Source of the DNA: a candidate division Zixibacteria bacterium CG_4_9_14_3_um_filter_46_8 | Lineage (GTDB): Bacteria > Zixibacteria > MSB-5A5 > UM-FILTER-46-8 | Length of the DNA: 33,329 nucleotides | Reading direction: 5' to 3' | Assembly: GCA_002791595.1 (NCBI GenBank) | Contig: PFXJ01000024.1 | Coordinates: 1 to 33,329, forward strand | Shown here: positions 1 to 9,558 of the stretch, piece after piece | How the letters are laid out: each line of letters starts with the position of its first letter | Numbering within the stretch: position 1 is the first letter of the stretch | Translations under genes and position numbers: made by a program | The notes under the pieces: model-generated | What the model saw: the letters and a program-made list of their open reading frames with translations, nothing else | The model's database searches: none | Told to the model about the DNA's origin: nothing

Positions 1-183
1 TATGTCCGAATTGACATTTACAACCTCATGGGCGAGCGGATCGCCACGCTTGCCGAGGGCCCAATGAGCGCCGGAGAGCATTCGGTGATTTGGGATGCGT
101 CTGGCTACTCCAGCGGGATTTACTTCTATAAACTGACCGCTGGGGAAAAAACGTTCACCAAAAGGATGACGTTGTTGAAATAA
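1..183 (+). CDS. C-terminal end of a secreted protein with a T9SS type A sorting domain (partial)
   Basis: The frame is open from the first base and ends at TAA 181-183, giving the last 60 residues of a larger protein that starts outside the window. They read as the final beta-strands of a FlgD-like/type IX sorting domain: IYNLMGERIATL, then SAGEHSVIWD, then SSGIYFYKL and a basic end TKRMTLLK. In FCB bacteria this module sends proteins through the type IX secretion system and is cleaved or anchored at the cell surface. It closely resembles the end of the M1 peptidase encoded at 567-2831 on the opposite strand. What the rest of the protein does cannot be seen. Confidence 0.85.
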   Translation, partial: YVRIDIYNLMGERIATLAEGPMSAGEHSVIWDASGYSSGIYFYKLTAGEKTFTKRMTLLK

Positions 184-566
184 GAAGGAGGTATCATCTA
201 ATGGGGCTGAAGCGGGAGGAACGGAAGTTCCTCACGTTCGATTTACTGGAGGGATGCGCTTTATGATGACGCTGGACAGGAATATCCAGCCTACCATTAA
301 TACTTAGCGCAGGGATTCTTGTCTGTAGGTCAATATGCGGGACAATCCCGATCAAATCGGGACGCCCCACTGTTCATCTGGTAGTGCAGACATTCCTGTC
401 TGCGATTCATGGTAGGCCGTGGGGCTTGCCCCCAACATTTGATTTGCAACATTCCCACCGCAAAAGGAAAGGTCCGTTTCACATTCCCGCCAGACCCTGA
501 AAACGACAGCGGGAATCCCATTCCGCAATTGAGATTCCCGCTGCCATTCCAATCGAAAAATGAATT
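184..566. repeat. Intergenic stretch with imperfect inverted repeats
   Basis: This gap between two convergent genes contains no convincing gene. It holds several palindromic pieces: CCCGAT/ATCGGG around 347-361, GCAGAC/GTCTGC around 386-403, and ATTCCCGC/GCGGGAAT around 493-526. The segment at about 288-330 resembles the reverse complement of about 372-415 (shared CCTACCAT-AAT and GCAG blocks), so the middle could fold into one long imperfect hairpin. It looks like a degenerate REP-type intergenic repeat that may also end transcription from both sides. A very good Shine-Dalgarno (AAGGAGGT, 186-193) precedes a 21-codon frame at 201-266, possibly the remnant of a lost downstream gene. Confidence 0.45.
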
Positions 567-2831
567 TTACTTGACCAGGCTCATCTTCCTCGTCGCGCTC
601 CTATCGCCGGCAGTCAATTTATAGAAATAAATCCCCGACGGTGCCGTCTCGGCATCCCAAACAAGGCTATGCTGTCCTGCCGGAAGGAAGCCAACATATA
701 AAGCCGCAACCATCTGACCACGGATATTATATACTTTCAAATCGATATTTCCGGGTTGTCCCAAACGAAAACTAATAATCGTGGAATTGTTGAATGGATT
801 GGGATAATTACCAATTAAAGCAAAATCCTTGGGAACCGAAGAACCCTCATTCACATCATTAAAGTAAGTTATGCTAACTTGATAGTCCTGGTCATCCGTT
901 GCATTGGTGGAATCGGTGCATCTAATCGTGAAGGAGTAGTCACCGGTGGTGTTTGGTGTGCCGGTAATTTCGCCAGTTGAGCTACTCAAATCAAGACCCG
1001 GAGGAAGACTTCCAGTCTGGAGAGTGAATTCGTATGGGGCGGTGCCGCCGCGTGCTTCGACCGTGGCGTTATAGCTTTCACCAACATATCCGTCGGGCAC
1101 ATCAGTCGTAACGATATTCAATCCATAACTGGCAACCGTAGCATCTCTTAATATCCAATAATAGCGGTCAAAACGAAACTGGGTGGGATCGCCATTGACA
1201 ATGAAGCGAAAGTCATCTTGACGGCTGTCATCCCATACCGTTATGACCGTGTCCTGCCCATTGATTTCGGGATAAATCCTAATTGGCATCGTAAAAACCT
1301 CGGGCGCGGGCGAAGTTTGGGTCTGATTAATATGAAGGAAAATCTCATATTGACCGCCGCCGATATCCTCTTTCATCCAGGAATAGGTGTATTTGGGGCG
1401 ATTCATCCCCCAAACCCATTCGTCGAAAAAGAAGGCAAGGTCGGCGCCGTAATATTGTTCCATTATGGCCTGGAACTCGCGGGTGGTAATTGTGCCATAC
1501 TTATGGTCGGGGTGATTGGCATAAGCATAAAACCCCTCAAAAAACGCCTCATCTCCCATCACACCCCTGAGCATATGCACAACCCAAGCACCTTTACTAT
1601 ATACCGTATTCCCATCGAATAAGGGATTGGGATCATAAATTGGTCCGCTGGGATCGCTGACACCATTATTGAATCGCATATAATTGACATAAGCGCTATA
1701 ACCTTGAAGCTGCTCGGTCCACAACGCTTCACAGTATGATGCAAAACCCTCATTCATCCAGATATCAGGCCAGATATCACAGGTAATCATATCTCCAAAC
1801 CACTGATGCGAAAGCTCGTGAACCAGAATCCAATCATAGGAATGTTGCCCGTTGATCAGGCCTGAACCATAACTGGTGTTGCACTGATGCTCCATCGCCC
1901 CTCCCCAAGGAAATATCGAATGCCCGTATTTTTCTTTTAAGAAAGGATACTCGCCAAAAAGCCCCGCGAAAACCGCTATCGCTCCGGGAGTAATGCTCAA
2001 ATCCTCCACCGCATTGTTGTAATGCTCGGGGTAAACATAATTCGTGACCGGCATGGAATCATTATTCGCATTCACATACCAATCGGTAAAGCTCTGATAA
2101 TTGCTGATAGACATACAGATTAGGTAAGTAGTGATAGGATAAGATATTTGCCAGTGGTAGGTTTTGGTCCCATTTCCGTTATCAACCTCTCCGACCAGAA
2201 CTCCGTTCGACGTCCCCGTCAGGTTATCGGGCGTGATGATATAAACATCGGCGGAGTCCGCCTTATCGTGCGGCATATCTTTGCATGGCCACCATTCCCG
2301 GGCGCCTTCCGGTTCGGATAAAGTCGATATAATCGGTTGCCCGCCGTGCGTATCCCAAGTAAATGAACCGAATCCCCCACCCGGCGGATGTCCGCCGTAA
2401 AAGACCTCAGTGGTGAACTGCTGTCCCATATCATAGGTTTGATTCAAGGTGATATGAAGGATGTCTCCATTATGGGTGTAGCTGACCGTCTGGCCACCCA
2501 TCTTCACCGAATCAACATTCATAGCGCTGTCATAATTGTAATCGATTCCCGTTAGACCATTGATAGCCGATTCCGATGTCATTTTGACCCTACCGGTTAT
2601 ACTCTGTCCCCCTATATCGGTGACATCAACTTCAAGCTCCCAATACCTAACGTCAAAATCGGTTTGATCCAAGACATCCAATTGCTCCCCTTTATTCTGT
2701 TGCTCTTGCCATAGAAGAGATTTCATCTTCCATTCGGCATCGCGAAAATCATCTCTGGTCAATTCCTGGGCGAGTAGTTGCCCACAAAATAATACGACAC
2801 AAACCATCGCTACAATGCTAATGCTTTTCAT
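567..2831 (-). CDS. Secreted M1-family zinc aminopeptidase with Ig-like and T9SS sorting domains
   Basis: The 754-residue product is a gluzincin of peptidase family M1 (aminopeptidase N/LTA4 hydrolase-like). Zinc-binding HELSH sits at 338-342 with the third ligand E361 in WMNEGF, the exact HEXXH-X18-E spacing. The substrate-binding GxMEN motif appears as GAMEH (311-315), with H in place of N. Residues 1-22 form a signal peptide ending LLAQ. After the catalytic part come a putative Ig-like (He_PIG) domain at about 575-655 (GTAPYEF, GEITGTPNTTGDYSF) and a type IX sorting domain from about 665 (NYPNPFN, SGIYFYKL). It probably trims extracellular peptides for nutrition. The start is supported by GAGGT upstream of ATG and by a sigma-70 promoter at 2878-2905. 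Confidence 0.93.
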   Translation of the reverse strand: MKSISIVAMVCVVLFCGQLLAQELTRDDFRDAEWKMKSLLWQEQQNKGEQLDVLDQTDFDVRYWELEVDVTDIGGQSITGRVKMTSESAINGLTGIDYNYDSAMNVDSVKMGGQTVSYTHNGDILHITLNQTYDMGQQFTTEVFYGGHPPGGGFGSFTWDTHGGQPIISTLSEPEGAREWWPCKDMPHDKADSADVYIITPDNLTGTSNGVLVGEVDNGNGTKTYHWQISYPITTYLICMSISNYQSFTDWYVNANNDSMPVTNYVYPEHYNNAVEDLSITPGAIAVFAGLFGEYPFLKEKYGHSIFPWGGAMEHQCNTSYGSGLINGQHSYDWILVHELSHQWFGDMITCDIWPDIWMNEGFASYCEALWTEQLQGYSAYVNYMRFNNGVSDPSGPIYDPNPLFDGNTVYSKGAWVVHMLRGVMGDEAFFEGFYAYANHPDHKYGTITTREFQAIMEQYYGADLAFFFDEWVWGMNRPKYTYSWMKEDIGGGQYEIFLHINQTQTSPAPEVFTMPIRIYPEINGQDTVITVWDDSRQDDFRFIVNGDPTQFRFDRYYWILRDATVASYGLNIVTTDVPDGYVGESYNATVEARGGTAPYEFTLQTGSLPPGLDLSSSTGEITGTPNTTGDYSFTIRCTDSTNATDDQDYQVSITYFNDVNEGSSVPKDFALIGNYPNPFNNSTIISFRLGQPGNIDLKVYNIRGQMVAALYVGFLPAGQHSLVWDAETAPSGIYFYKLTAGDRSATRKMSLVK

Positions 2832-2877
2832 AAAGACCTCATTATTTGATAGGATGAAGACATTCTGACCACGGTAG

Positions 2878-2905
2878 AATATATGAATTGCCAGAGATAT
2901 GTCAA
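2878..2905 (-). promoter_or_regulatory. Sigma-70-type promoter of the M1 peptidase gene
   Basis: On the minus strand TTGACA (2900-2905) and TATATT (2878-2883) are separated by 16 bases, about 40 bases before the peptidase start codon. The -35 box is perfect. The call rests on motif match and position only. Confidence 0.6.
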
Positions 2906-3027
2906 TTGCTATTTTCTTAAGGGATTTCTGTCCTGTCGCCTATCGCCGCTTAAACGATGACGTCAAGAATTAGTCAACCGGTGGGAGGACCGCCAAAATG
3001 AGAAGCATGCTTGCAGTTTCGGGTGGG

Positions 3028-3054
3028 GTGTGTCATCAGATCGCATTGACACAC
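3028..3054. repeat. 8-bp inverted repeat downstream of cysA
   Basis: GTGTGTCA (3028-3035) and TGACACAC (3047-3054) form a perfect 8-bp stem with an 11-base loop. It lies in the 267-base gap between the end of cysA and the peptidase promoter. No U-run follows on either strand, so it could be a weak transcript end or an operator. The rest of the gap (2906-3098) shows nothing else. Confidence 0.35.
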
Positions 3055-3098
3055 ATTAGAGGCCCATTCTTGAAAGGAATCGTAGCCGCAAATTGATT

Positions 3099-4164
3099 TT
3101 AGTCGGAGCCCCCATTAAAGAGTTTCATTTCCTTTGGCCTTATGAACACATCAACATCAGTCTCCAATTGGAGATCTCGAAAGCGCTCCCGCGAAATCTC
3201 CGCATGAAAGGAATCGCCCCATTCAGTGAGCAACTCCACTTTTACCAATGGGCCGGCCTTGTTAATGCGTTTTACTTTGGCGCTGAAATGGCTTTTATCA
3301 TTTGGCTGGCGCTCTATTTCCAGCAAATGAGGGCGAACGTAGAGAACTGCGTGGTCAGTATCCGGGTAGGAATCTTCAGCGAGGTCTATAGCTGTTTCGC
3401 CGATATAAGCCTTGCCGTTGATTATTCGGCCATGAAAGAAATTTACTTTTCCCAGGAAGTTATAGACAAAGGGTGTGGCGGGCCGTTGATAAACCTCTTC
3501 GGGTTTGCCGACCTGTTCGATCCGTCCTGCATTCATTACTACCACCCGATCGGCGACTTCCAACGCCTCTTCCTGGTCGTGGGTTACAAGGACGCTGGTT
3601 ACGTTTATCTCATCATGTAGCCTGCGTAGCCAACGTCGCAAATTCCAGTCGAACTTTTGCGTCAAGCGATCCGAAGGGTTCATCCAGAAGCAATACTTTG
3701 GGCTCAACCGCCAGGGCGCGTGCCAAAGCGATGCGTTGGCGCTGTCCACCGGAGAGTTGCGACGGATAACGATCCGCCAGCCAATCCAATTGCACCAACA
3801 TTAGCAGTTTGAACACCTTTTCTCGAGTTTCGTCCTTTGATGGCCTTAATTTGCGTGATTTTACTTGCAAGCCAAAGGCTATGTTCTGGAAGACGGTCAT
3901 ATGTCGAAACAATGCATAATGCTGAAATACGAAGCCTACGCGCCTCTCACGGATACTTCGCAAAGTGGCGTCCTCGGTGTCCAGACGAATTATTCCACTG
4001 TCGGAAACATCCAAACCTGCAATGATCCGCAACAAGGTTGTTTTGCCCGAACCGGAAGGCCCCAATAAAGCGACCAGCTCGCCGGAAGTTATCGTTATGC
4101 TTACACCCTTTAGGGCAGTGAATGTGCCAAAGGTTTTGCTGATATTTGCTACTTCAATGCTCAT
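3099..4164 (-). pseudogene. cysA: Sulfate ABC transporter ATP-binding protein CysA, interrupted by a one-base frameshift
   Basis: Two overlapping frames together encode one complete CysA. The upstream frame (4164 down to about 3640) carries Walker [10 protein letters not shown], signature LSGGQRQR, Walker B VLLLDEP and the D-loop SLDAKVR, then runs into a stop after nonsense residues. The other frame resumes immediately with RRWLRRLHD, the H-loop LVTHDQEEA and the C-terminal TOBE-like region, ending at 3099. Removing one base from the A3 run at 3640-3642 joins them into a 354-residue protein, the usual family length. The ATP-binding subunit powers sulfate/thiosulfate import by CysT/CysW. Its start overlaps the cysW stop by 4 bases (ATGA). 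Because all motifs and the operon partners are intact, a sequence error or very recent mutation is likelier than an old pseudogene. Confidence 0.88.
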
Positions 4165-5087
4165 AGCTGAACTCCGCTATAATCAATACCCTCGACCGGG
4201 CTGGTGATGAACCGTTGTCTTGATTTCTTTTGCACAAAATTTTTGGCAGCCAATGTGACCAAAGCCAGTATGGTCAGCAATGAGGCTACCGAGAAGGCGG
4301 CAACGAATTGGAATTCGTTATAGAGAATTTCCACATGCAACGGCATAGTATTGGTAAGCCCACGGATATGTCCCGAAACCACCGATACCGCACCGAATTC
4401 GCCCATAGCGCGCGCATTGCAAAGGATTACGCCGTACAACAGACCCCATTTGATGTTGGGAAGGGTAACACGCCAAAATATTTGCCAGCCGCTGGCGCCC
4501 AACGAGATGGCCGCTTGCTCCTCCTCACTACCCTGGGCTTGCATCACGGGGATAAGCTCGCGGGCAATGAACGGAGAGGTCACAAAAATCGTGGCGAGCA
4601 CAATTCCCGGAACGGCAAATATGATTTTGATATTATGCGCCGTCAGAAAGGGGCCGAGGAGGCTCTGCGCACCGAAAAGCAGGACAAAGATCATTCCGGA
4701 AATCACGGGTGATACGCTAAATGGAATGTCAATAAGAGTAATCAGCAGGTTCTTGCCGAAGAAATCAAATTTGGTTATAGCCCAGGCAGCGGCCACCCCA
4801 AAACAGAGGTTAAGCGGCACGGTGATGGCGGCTGTCAAAATTGTCAGCCGAATGGCTGCCTGCGCATCTGGTTCTGTAATTGCCGAAAAATATACAGACA
4901 GCCCTTTCTCCAGCGCTTTTGCAAAAACCGCAATTATAGGCGCAAACAGAAACAATCCTAGGAATGCGGTAGCAATGGCAATCAATGCCCAACGGAATAA
5001 TTTGGACTCCTGCCCACCGCCGATTCCGGCATTCAATGTTGCCCTGGCGGCAATTGTTGTGTTCATGGGCATAGATAGTTTTCCCAT
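4161..5087 (-). CDS. cysW: Sulfate ABC transporter permease CysW
   Basis: The 308-residue protein is a binding-protein-dependent inner-membrane permease with about six hydrophobic segments. The cytoplasmic EAA-type loop that contacts CysA reads [19 protein letters not shown], and a second conserved stretch reads [15 protein letters not shown], both typical of the CysW branch. It pairs with CysT to form the sulfate channel. It sits second from the end of sbp-cysT-cysW-cysA, starts 2 bases downstream of the cysT stop, and overlaps cysA by 4 bases. The N-terminus has about 30 polar residues before the first membrane helix, so a start a little downstream is possible. Confidence 0.93.
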   Translation of the reverse strand: MGKLSMPMNTTIAARATLNAGIGGGQESKLFRWALIAIATAFLGLFLFAPIIAVFAKALEKGLSVYFSAITEPDAQAAIRLTILTAAITVPLNLCFGVAAAWAITKFDFFGKNLLITLIDIPFSVSPVISGMIFVLLFGAQSLLGPFLTAHNIKIIFAVPGIVLATIFVTSPFIARELIPVMQAQGSEEEQAAISLGASGWQIFWRVTLPNIKWGLLYGVILCNARAMGEFGAVSVVSGHIRGLTNTMPLHVEILYNEFQFVAAFSVASLLTILALVTLAAKNFVQKKSRQRFITSPVEGIDYSGVQL

Positions 5088-5089
5088 AA

Positions 5090-5929
5090 TTAAGCCCTGA
5101 CCAGATTCTTGCGTCTCTGAAGCAGATTTATGAGCAGGAGCAAAGTAAATGAAGCTAACAAGAATACCGCCGCTATAGCGCTGGCGCCCGCATAATCGAA
5201 TTGCTCGAGTTTTATCATAATTAGGAGCGGGGTAATTTCGGTGCGCATGGGCATATTTCCGGCAATGAAAATTACCGAGCCATATTCTCCCAGCCCGCGG
5301 GCAAAGGCGAGCACAAAACCGGTGAGCAGTGCCGGCAATAATTCAGGCAGGATCACCTTGGTGAAAGTCTGCCATCTATTGGCGCCAAGGCTGGCAGCGG
5401 CATCTTCCATTTCTTTATCAAAGTCATGAAGAACTGGTTGCAAGGTTCTCACTACGAAGGGCAGTCCGACGAAAGTAAGAACTATCACGACTCCCAATGG
5501 CGAATAGGCGGCCTTTATCCCAATCGCCTCCAAGTATTGACCGAACCATCCATTCGAAGAATAAATCGCTGTGAGAGTAATTCCGGCAACGGCAGTTGGC
5601 AAGGCAAAGGGCAGATCCAAAAGACCGTCAATGATCCGCTTCCCCGGAAAATTATATCGCTCCAAAACCCAGGCGACTATGATCCCGAATATCCCATTGA
5701 TCATGGCCGCGATGAATGATGCGGTGAAGCTTAAGTAATAAGCCGCCATCGCGCGAGGGGAAGTTACCGCCCCGACGAACTGGTCCCAGCTCATTGAGGC
5801 GGTTTTGATAAAGATCATGGAAATCGGTATCAGGATAACCATGCTCAAGTAAAAAATGGTAAAACCCATTGTAAGGCCGAAACCGGGCAAAACGCCGCGC
5901 TGTTTGAGTAGTATGGACTTAGGTTTCAC
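5090..5929 (-). CDS. cysT: Sulfate ABC transporter permease CysT (CysU)
   Basis: The 279-residue membrane protein is the other permease of the sulfate/thiosulfate importer. It has a hydrophobic N-terminal helix (FGLTMGFTIFYLSM), the phrase LPFALPTAVAGITL characteristic of CysT, the EAA loop DAAASLGANRWQTFTKVILPE, and ARGLGEYGSVIFIAGN before the last helices. The gene lies 24 bases downstream of the binding-protein gene and 2 bases upstream of cysW, so the four genes are surely co-transcribed. Confidence 0.94.
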   Translation of the reverse strand: MKPKSILLKQRGVLPGFGLTMGFTIFYLSMVILIPISMIFIKTASMSWDQFVGAVTSPRAMAAYYLSFTASFIAAMINGIFGIIVAWVLERYNFPGKRIIDGLLDLPFALPTAVAGITLTAIYSSNGWFGQYLEAIGIKAAYSPLGVVIVLTFVGLPFVVRTLQPVLHDFDKEMEDAAASLGANRWQTFTKVILPELLPALLTGFVLAFARGLGEYGSVIFIAGNMPMRTEITPLLIMIKLEQFDYAGASAIAAVFLLASFTLLLLINLLQRRKNLVRA

Positions 5930-5953
5930 TTCACAATCCCAGTGGCATTCACT

Positions 5954-6967
5954 TTACTTATTGGGCTGATAGAGTTGGTCAAATATGCCGCCATCTCCAA
6001 AATGCTTCTTTTGAGCTTCCGGCCAACCCCCCAAGAGTTGATCAATTGTAAACAGATTCACCTTGGGAAATTGTCCTTCATATTTAGCCGCCACTGACTC
6101 AAGACGGGGACGATGATAATGTTTGCCAGCCAAGATTTGCCCTTCTTCAGTATATAGGTATCGCAGATATGCATCGGCAACTTCCCGAGTGCCACGTCTA
6201 TCCACAACCGCATCGACTACACTCACCGGCGGCTCGGCAAGAATACTTAGCGAAGGTATAACAATTTCAAATTTGTCTTTCCCCAGCGTATTGATTGCAA
6301 GCAAAGCTTCATTTTCCCAGGCGAGCAGGACATCACCAATTCCGCGCTCAACAAATGTGGTGGTTGAGCCGCGAGCGCCCGTGTCGAGAATCGGCACATT
6401 TTTAAAAAGAGCAGCCACAAAGTCTTTGGCTTTCGCCTCATCCCCCCAGCGCTTGAGGGCAAATCCCCATGCCGCCAGGTAATTCCATCGCGCGCCTCCT
6501 GATGTCTTGGGGTTGGGAGTGATAACCGAAACGCCCGGCTTGATGAGATCGTCCCAATCCTTAATGTTTTTGGGATTGCCTTTTCGTACCAAAAAGACGA
6601 TTGTCGAGAAATAAGGCGAGCTGTTATCCGGAAGGCGGGATTGCCATTTCTCACTGATCAATTCACCCCGGGCGATAGCATCGACATCATAAGCTAATGC
6701 CAGCGATACTACATCCGCCTCTAGGCCATCGATGACGGCCCTCGCTTGTTTACCGGATCCGCCATGCGATTGTCTGATTGTAACAGTTTGCCCTGTTTTT
6801 TCAGCCCAGTACTTGACGAATGTAGCATTGAATTCCTGATAGAATTCGCGGGTTGGATCATAGGAAACATTCAGCAAAGTTATTTCCTTTTGCGCCAGCG
6901 CCGAATGGGCAAGCCCCAAGGCCAGAATAACGGCCAATGCTGTTAGTACAGTTTTCTTGAATTTCAT
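5954..6967 (-). CDS. sbp: Periplasmic sulfate-binding protein
   Basis: The 337-residue product has a signal peptide (basic MKFKK, hydrophobic core, cleavage after AHSALA at about 25). The mature part is a Sbp/CysP-type solute-binding protein: [30 protein letters not shown] (the region that holds the sulfate oxygens through backbone amides and a Ser), [26 protein letters not shown] and LPDNSSPY are all family signatures. It delivers sulfate to CysTWA. It is the first gene of the operon, preceded by a strong promoter at 7126-7153 and a leader of about 150 bases. Confidence 0.95.
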   Translation of the reverse strand: MKFKKTVLTALAVILALGLAHSALAQKEITLLNVSYDPTREFYQEFNATFVKYWAEKTGQTVTIRQSHGGSGKQARAVIDGLEADVVSLALAYDVDAIARGELISEKWQSRLPDNSSPYFSTIVFLVRKGNPKNIKDWDDLIKPGVSVITPNPKTSGGARWNYLAAWGFALKRWGDEAKAKDFVAALFKNVPILDTGARGSTTTFVERGIGDVLLAWENEALLAINTLGKDKFEIVIPSLSILAEPPVSVVDAVVDRRGTREVADAYLRYLYTEEGQILAGKHYHRPRLESVAAKYEGQFPKVNLFTIDQLLGGWPEAQKKHFGDGGIFDQLYQPNK

Positions 6968-7125
6968 TTGTCAACCCTCATTTATTTATGTCTTATAAGC
7001 TTTGACTCTATAATGGCTTACGATTCTTGATTTATATTTCCTACGATATATTTGGTCGAAACTTCTGTCTCATTTTTAGAAAATCGCATTCCGATTAGGC
7101 TGCTATAGCACTCTGATTGGAGTGT

Positions 7126-7153
7126 AATATAACCAAGTTTTACTTTTTGTCAA
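7126..7153 (-). promoter_or_regulatory. Sigma-70-type promoter of the sulfate transport operon
   Basis: On the minus strand TTGACA (7148-7153) and TATATT (7126-7131) are 16 bases apart, giving a predicted start near 7119. The short inverted repeat CACTC-N6-GAGTG lies just at that start, a good place for a repressor to act. Confidence 0.6.
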
Positions 7154-7360
7154 GGATTTGGCTTTTGACGTGATTAAATGGTAACCATAAATAAATCAAA
7201 CAGTTAACTGATGGATGGCATCCTCCTCACTTTTCATTGGGATTCTGGGGATTATTCAGACAAAATCACGCAGTCTCTGAAGGAAAGAGCGAATCACGCT
7301 CACCACCGACGCATAGTATTAATGTCTGCTAAGAAAAATATTCGGAGGCGGTGATATTCG

Positions 7361-7389
7361 TTGCACCTCTTTTTCGTTTATCTTAAATT
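7361..7389 (+). promoter_or_regulatory. Sigma-70-type promoter of the OPT transporter gene
   Basis: TTGCAC (7361-7366) and TAAATT (7384-7389) are spaced by exactly 17 bases, about 40 bases upstream of the chosen ATG. The call rests on motif match and position only. Confidence 0.5.
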
Positions 7390-7430
7390 GTTGCGACAGT
7401 TTGCGATCACAAATCTTAGGAGCCTTCCAA

Positions 7431-9536
7431 ATGTCACATTCAGATTTTAAGCCTTTCATCTCACCGTCTCAGAATCTAAGGGAATTCACTTTCCGAGCAG
7501 TTTTTATTGGCGCCATACTCGGGATCGTCTTTGCCGCTTCTTCAGTCTATCTGGCGCTGAAAGTAGGTATGACCGTCAGCGCTTCCATACCGATTGCGGT
7601 GCTTTCAATCACCCTTTTCAGGATCCTGGGACGATCGACTATTCTGGAAAACAACATAGTCCAAACCACCGGGTCCGCCGGCGAATCCATCGCCTTCGGG
7701 GTGGCCACTACGATGCCGGTATTCCTTCTCCTGGGCATGGAGATGGAAATTATGAGCATTATGTGGATGGCCCTTCTGGGTGGAATTCTCGGGGTGTTGA
7801 TGATGATTCCCTTGCGACAGGGATTGATCGTAAAAGAGCATGGCAAGCTTACATACCCCGAAGGGACGGCTTGCGCGGACGTGTTGATCGTAGGCGAGGA
7901 AGGTGGGACAAACGCCAAGACCGTATTTCTCGGGTTCGGAATCGGTGCGCTTTATAAATTTCTCAATGTCGGATTAAAGCTCTGGGCGGAGATTCCAACG
8001 CGGATGCTCAAATTTTTCAAGGGGGCGTCGGTCTCCGCGGAAATCACTCCGGAGCTCCTGGGAGTTGGATATATCATTGGCCCCAAGGTTGCCGCCAATA
8101 TGATGGCGGGAGGATCGCTGGCTTATCTAATACTGATACCGGTGATTAAAATCTTCGGCGAGAACCTCGACACCATCATGTTTCCGGCTACCACCCTTAT
8201 TAGAGACATGACCCCCAATATGGTTCGCAATGCCTATGTCCTCTACATCGGAGCCGGCGCAGTGGCCACTGGCGGCATTATCAGCTTGATAAAATCATTT
8301 CCAACGATCATATCAGCTTTCAGGAGGGGCTTCAGAACCTTTCTTGATTCCAGGGCGGGCAAAGTCGATAAAAGCGCTATTTTGCGGACTGATCGCGACC
8401 TGCCAATGCCGGTAGTTGTTTTCGGTTCGCTGGGATTGGTTATAGCGATCTGGCTGGCTCCTGTCCTTCATATCAATGCCATTTCAGCAGTGCTTATTGT
8501 GCTATTTGGATTTTTCTTTGTCACTGTATCAAGCCGAATTACCGGTGAAATCGGGTCATCATCAAATCCGATTTCAGGAATGACCGTCGCCACTTTGCTG
8601 ATTACATGTCTCTTATTTCTTGCCGCCGGCTGGACAGGCGTATCATTTCGGGCGATGGCCCTCTGCACGGCCGCCATAGTCTGTATCGCCGCCTCCAACG
8701 GAGGCACCATCAGCCAGGATTTGAAAACGGGTTTTTTGGTCGGGGCAACTCCGAGGCTCCAGCAGATTTCAATTATGATCGGGGTCATTTCCAGCGCGTT
8801 GATCATAGGACTGATTGTCATCGCACTTAACAACGCTTACACCACCGTTGTCCCGGCTCAGCACCCTGATTATACGGCCTCATCTATTGATAATGCTCAA
8901 ACTCAAGTCGGCCCTGATGGGAAGACTTATCGGATTCATTTTGTGACCGAGCAGACCGGAAATGTGTTGGTCGGCAAATATCTCATAGATGATTCGAATC
9001 ATATAAAATATCTGATTGACCCCGGCATCGCCGGTGTGGTTTCGGAAGTGGATGGCAAACCGGTTACGAAACTCGATTCCCCTAAAGCCCGCCTCTTTAG
9101 TCTTATCATCGATGGAATCCTCACCCAAAAATTGCCGTGGGGATTGGTTTTGATAGGGGTCTTTCTGGCTCTGGTAATGGAATTGGTGGGAGTATCATCA
9201 TTGCCATTTGCGGTCGGATTGTATCTGCCCTTGTCAAGTTCCGCGCCAATTATGGCCGGAGGCGTAATCCGGGCATTGGTGGACAAGAGGCGAAAGGCAT
9301 CGGAGTCCGAAGCGGAGTTCTCGCCGGGTGTTTTGATGTCCTCAGGTTTCATTGCGGGAGCGGCAATTATGGGCGTATTGCTGGCGGGCTTGACCGGATT
9401 TGGGTATGACCAAGCTATCAATCTTTCCAGCTATCTGGGACATCTGGCGGAAGCTGATTGGTTTGCGTTGATACCATTCGCCATCATTATGTACGCTCTC
9501 TATAGGATCGGAACATCAAAGGCGAATAATAAATAG
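7431..9536 (+). CDS. OPT-family oligopeptide transporter
   Basis: The 701-residue product is a polytopic membrane protein of the OPT (oligopeptide/metal-chelate) family. Visible hallmarks are the first helix with AIYLALKVGMTVSASIP-like text (SSVYLALKVGMTVSASIPIA), NNIVQTTGSAGESIAFGV, the cytoplasmic stretch KLTYPEGTACADVLIVGE, SSSNPISGMTVATLL, and LFGFFFVTVSSRITGEIGSS. An extracytoplasmic insertion of about 75 residues lies near 475-560. The family moves peptides or metal complexes with protons; the substrate here is unknown. I chose ATG 7431 because AGGAG (7418-7422) sits at proper spacing; an upstream TTG would place the ribosome site inside the gene. The next gene starts 22 bases later. 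Confidence 0.92.
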   Translation: MSHSDFKPFISPSQNLREFTFRAVFIGAILGIVFAASSVYLALKVGMTVSASIPIAVLSITLFRILGRSTILENNIVQTTGSAGESIAFGVATTMPVFLLLGMEMEIMSIMWMALLGGILGVLMMIPLRQGLIVKEHGKLTYPEGTACADVLIVGEEGGTNAKTVFLGFGIGALYKFLNVGLKLWAEIPTRMLKFFKGASVSAEITPELLGVGYIIGPKVAANMMAGGSLAYLILIPVIKIFGENLDTIMFPATTLIRDMTPNMVRNAYVLYIGAGAVATGGIISLIKSFPTIISAFRRGFRTFLDSRAGKVDKSAILRTDRDLPMPVVVFGSLGLVIAIWLAPVLHINAISAVLIVLFGFFFVTVSSRITGEIGSSSNPISGMTVATLLITCLLFLAAGWTGVSFRAMALCTAAIVCIAASNGGTISQDLKTGFLVGATPRLQQISIMIGVISSALIIGLIVIALNNAYTTVVPAQHPDYTASSIDNAQTQVGPDGKTYRIHFVTEQTGNVLVGKYLIDDSNHIKYLIDPGIAGVVSEVDGKPVTKLDSPKARLFSLIIDGILTQKLPWGLVLIGVFLALVMELVGVSSLPFAVGLYLPLSSSAPIMAGGVIRALVDKRRKASESEAEFSPGVLMSSGFIAGAAIMGVLLAGLTGFGYDQAINLSSYLGHLAEADWFALIPFAIIMYALYRIGTSKANNK

Positions 9537-9558
9537 AGTTGGAGAAAACGGAAAGCGT

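Larger units (their letters stand above)
6968..7430. promoter_or_regulatory. Divergent control region between the sulfate operon and the OPT transporter
   Basis: This 463-base gap has no gene. Its left half is the sulfate operon leader and promoter, its right half the OPT promoter. Next to the predicted sulfate transcript start lies CACTC/GAGTG (7110-7125) with a 6-base loop, and two related 9-mers, CCGATTAGG (near 7092) and CTGATTGGA (near 7114), lie about 22 bases apart. These could be operator half-sites of a sulfur regulator. GAGCG/CGCTC near 7288-7302 is a short hairpin. I see no known SAM or other riboswitch core. Confidence 0.4.

Noticed and set aside
201-266. 21-codon frame with a near-perfect Shine-Dalgarno after the T9SS gene
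   Set aside because: Too short and without recognisable composition; probably a remnant or chance, so it is only mentioned in the intergenic entry.
4351-5100. Long plus-strand open frame opposite cysW
   Set aside because: It is fully antisense to a clear permease gene, has no domain and no ribosome site; it mirrors the codon bias of cysW.
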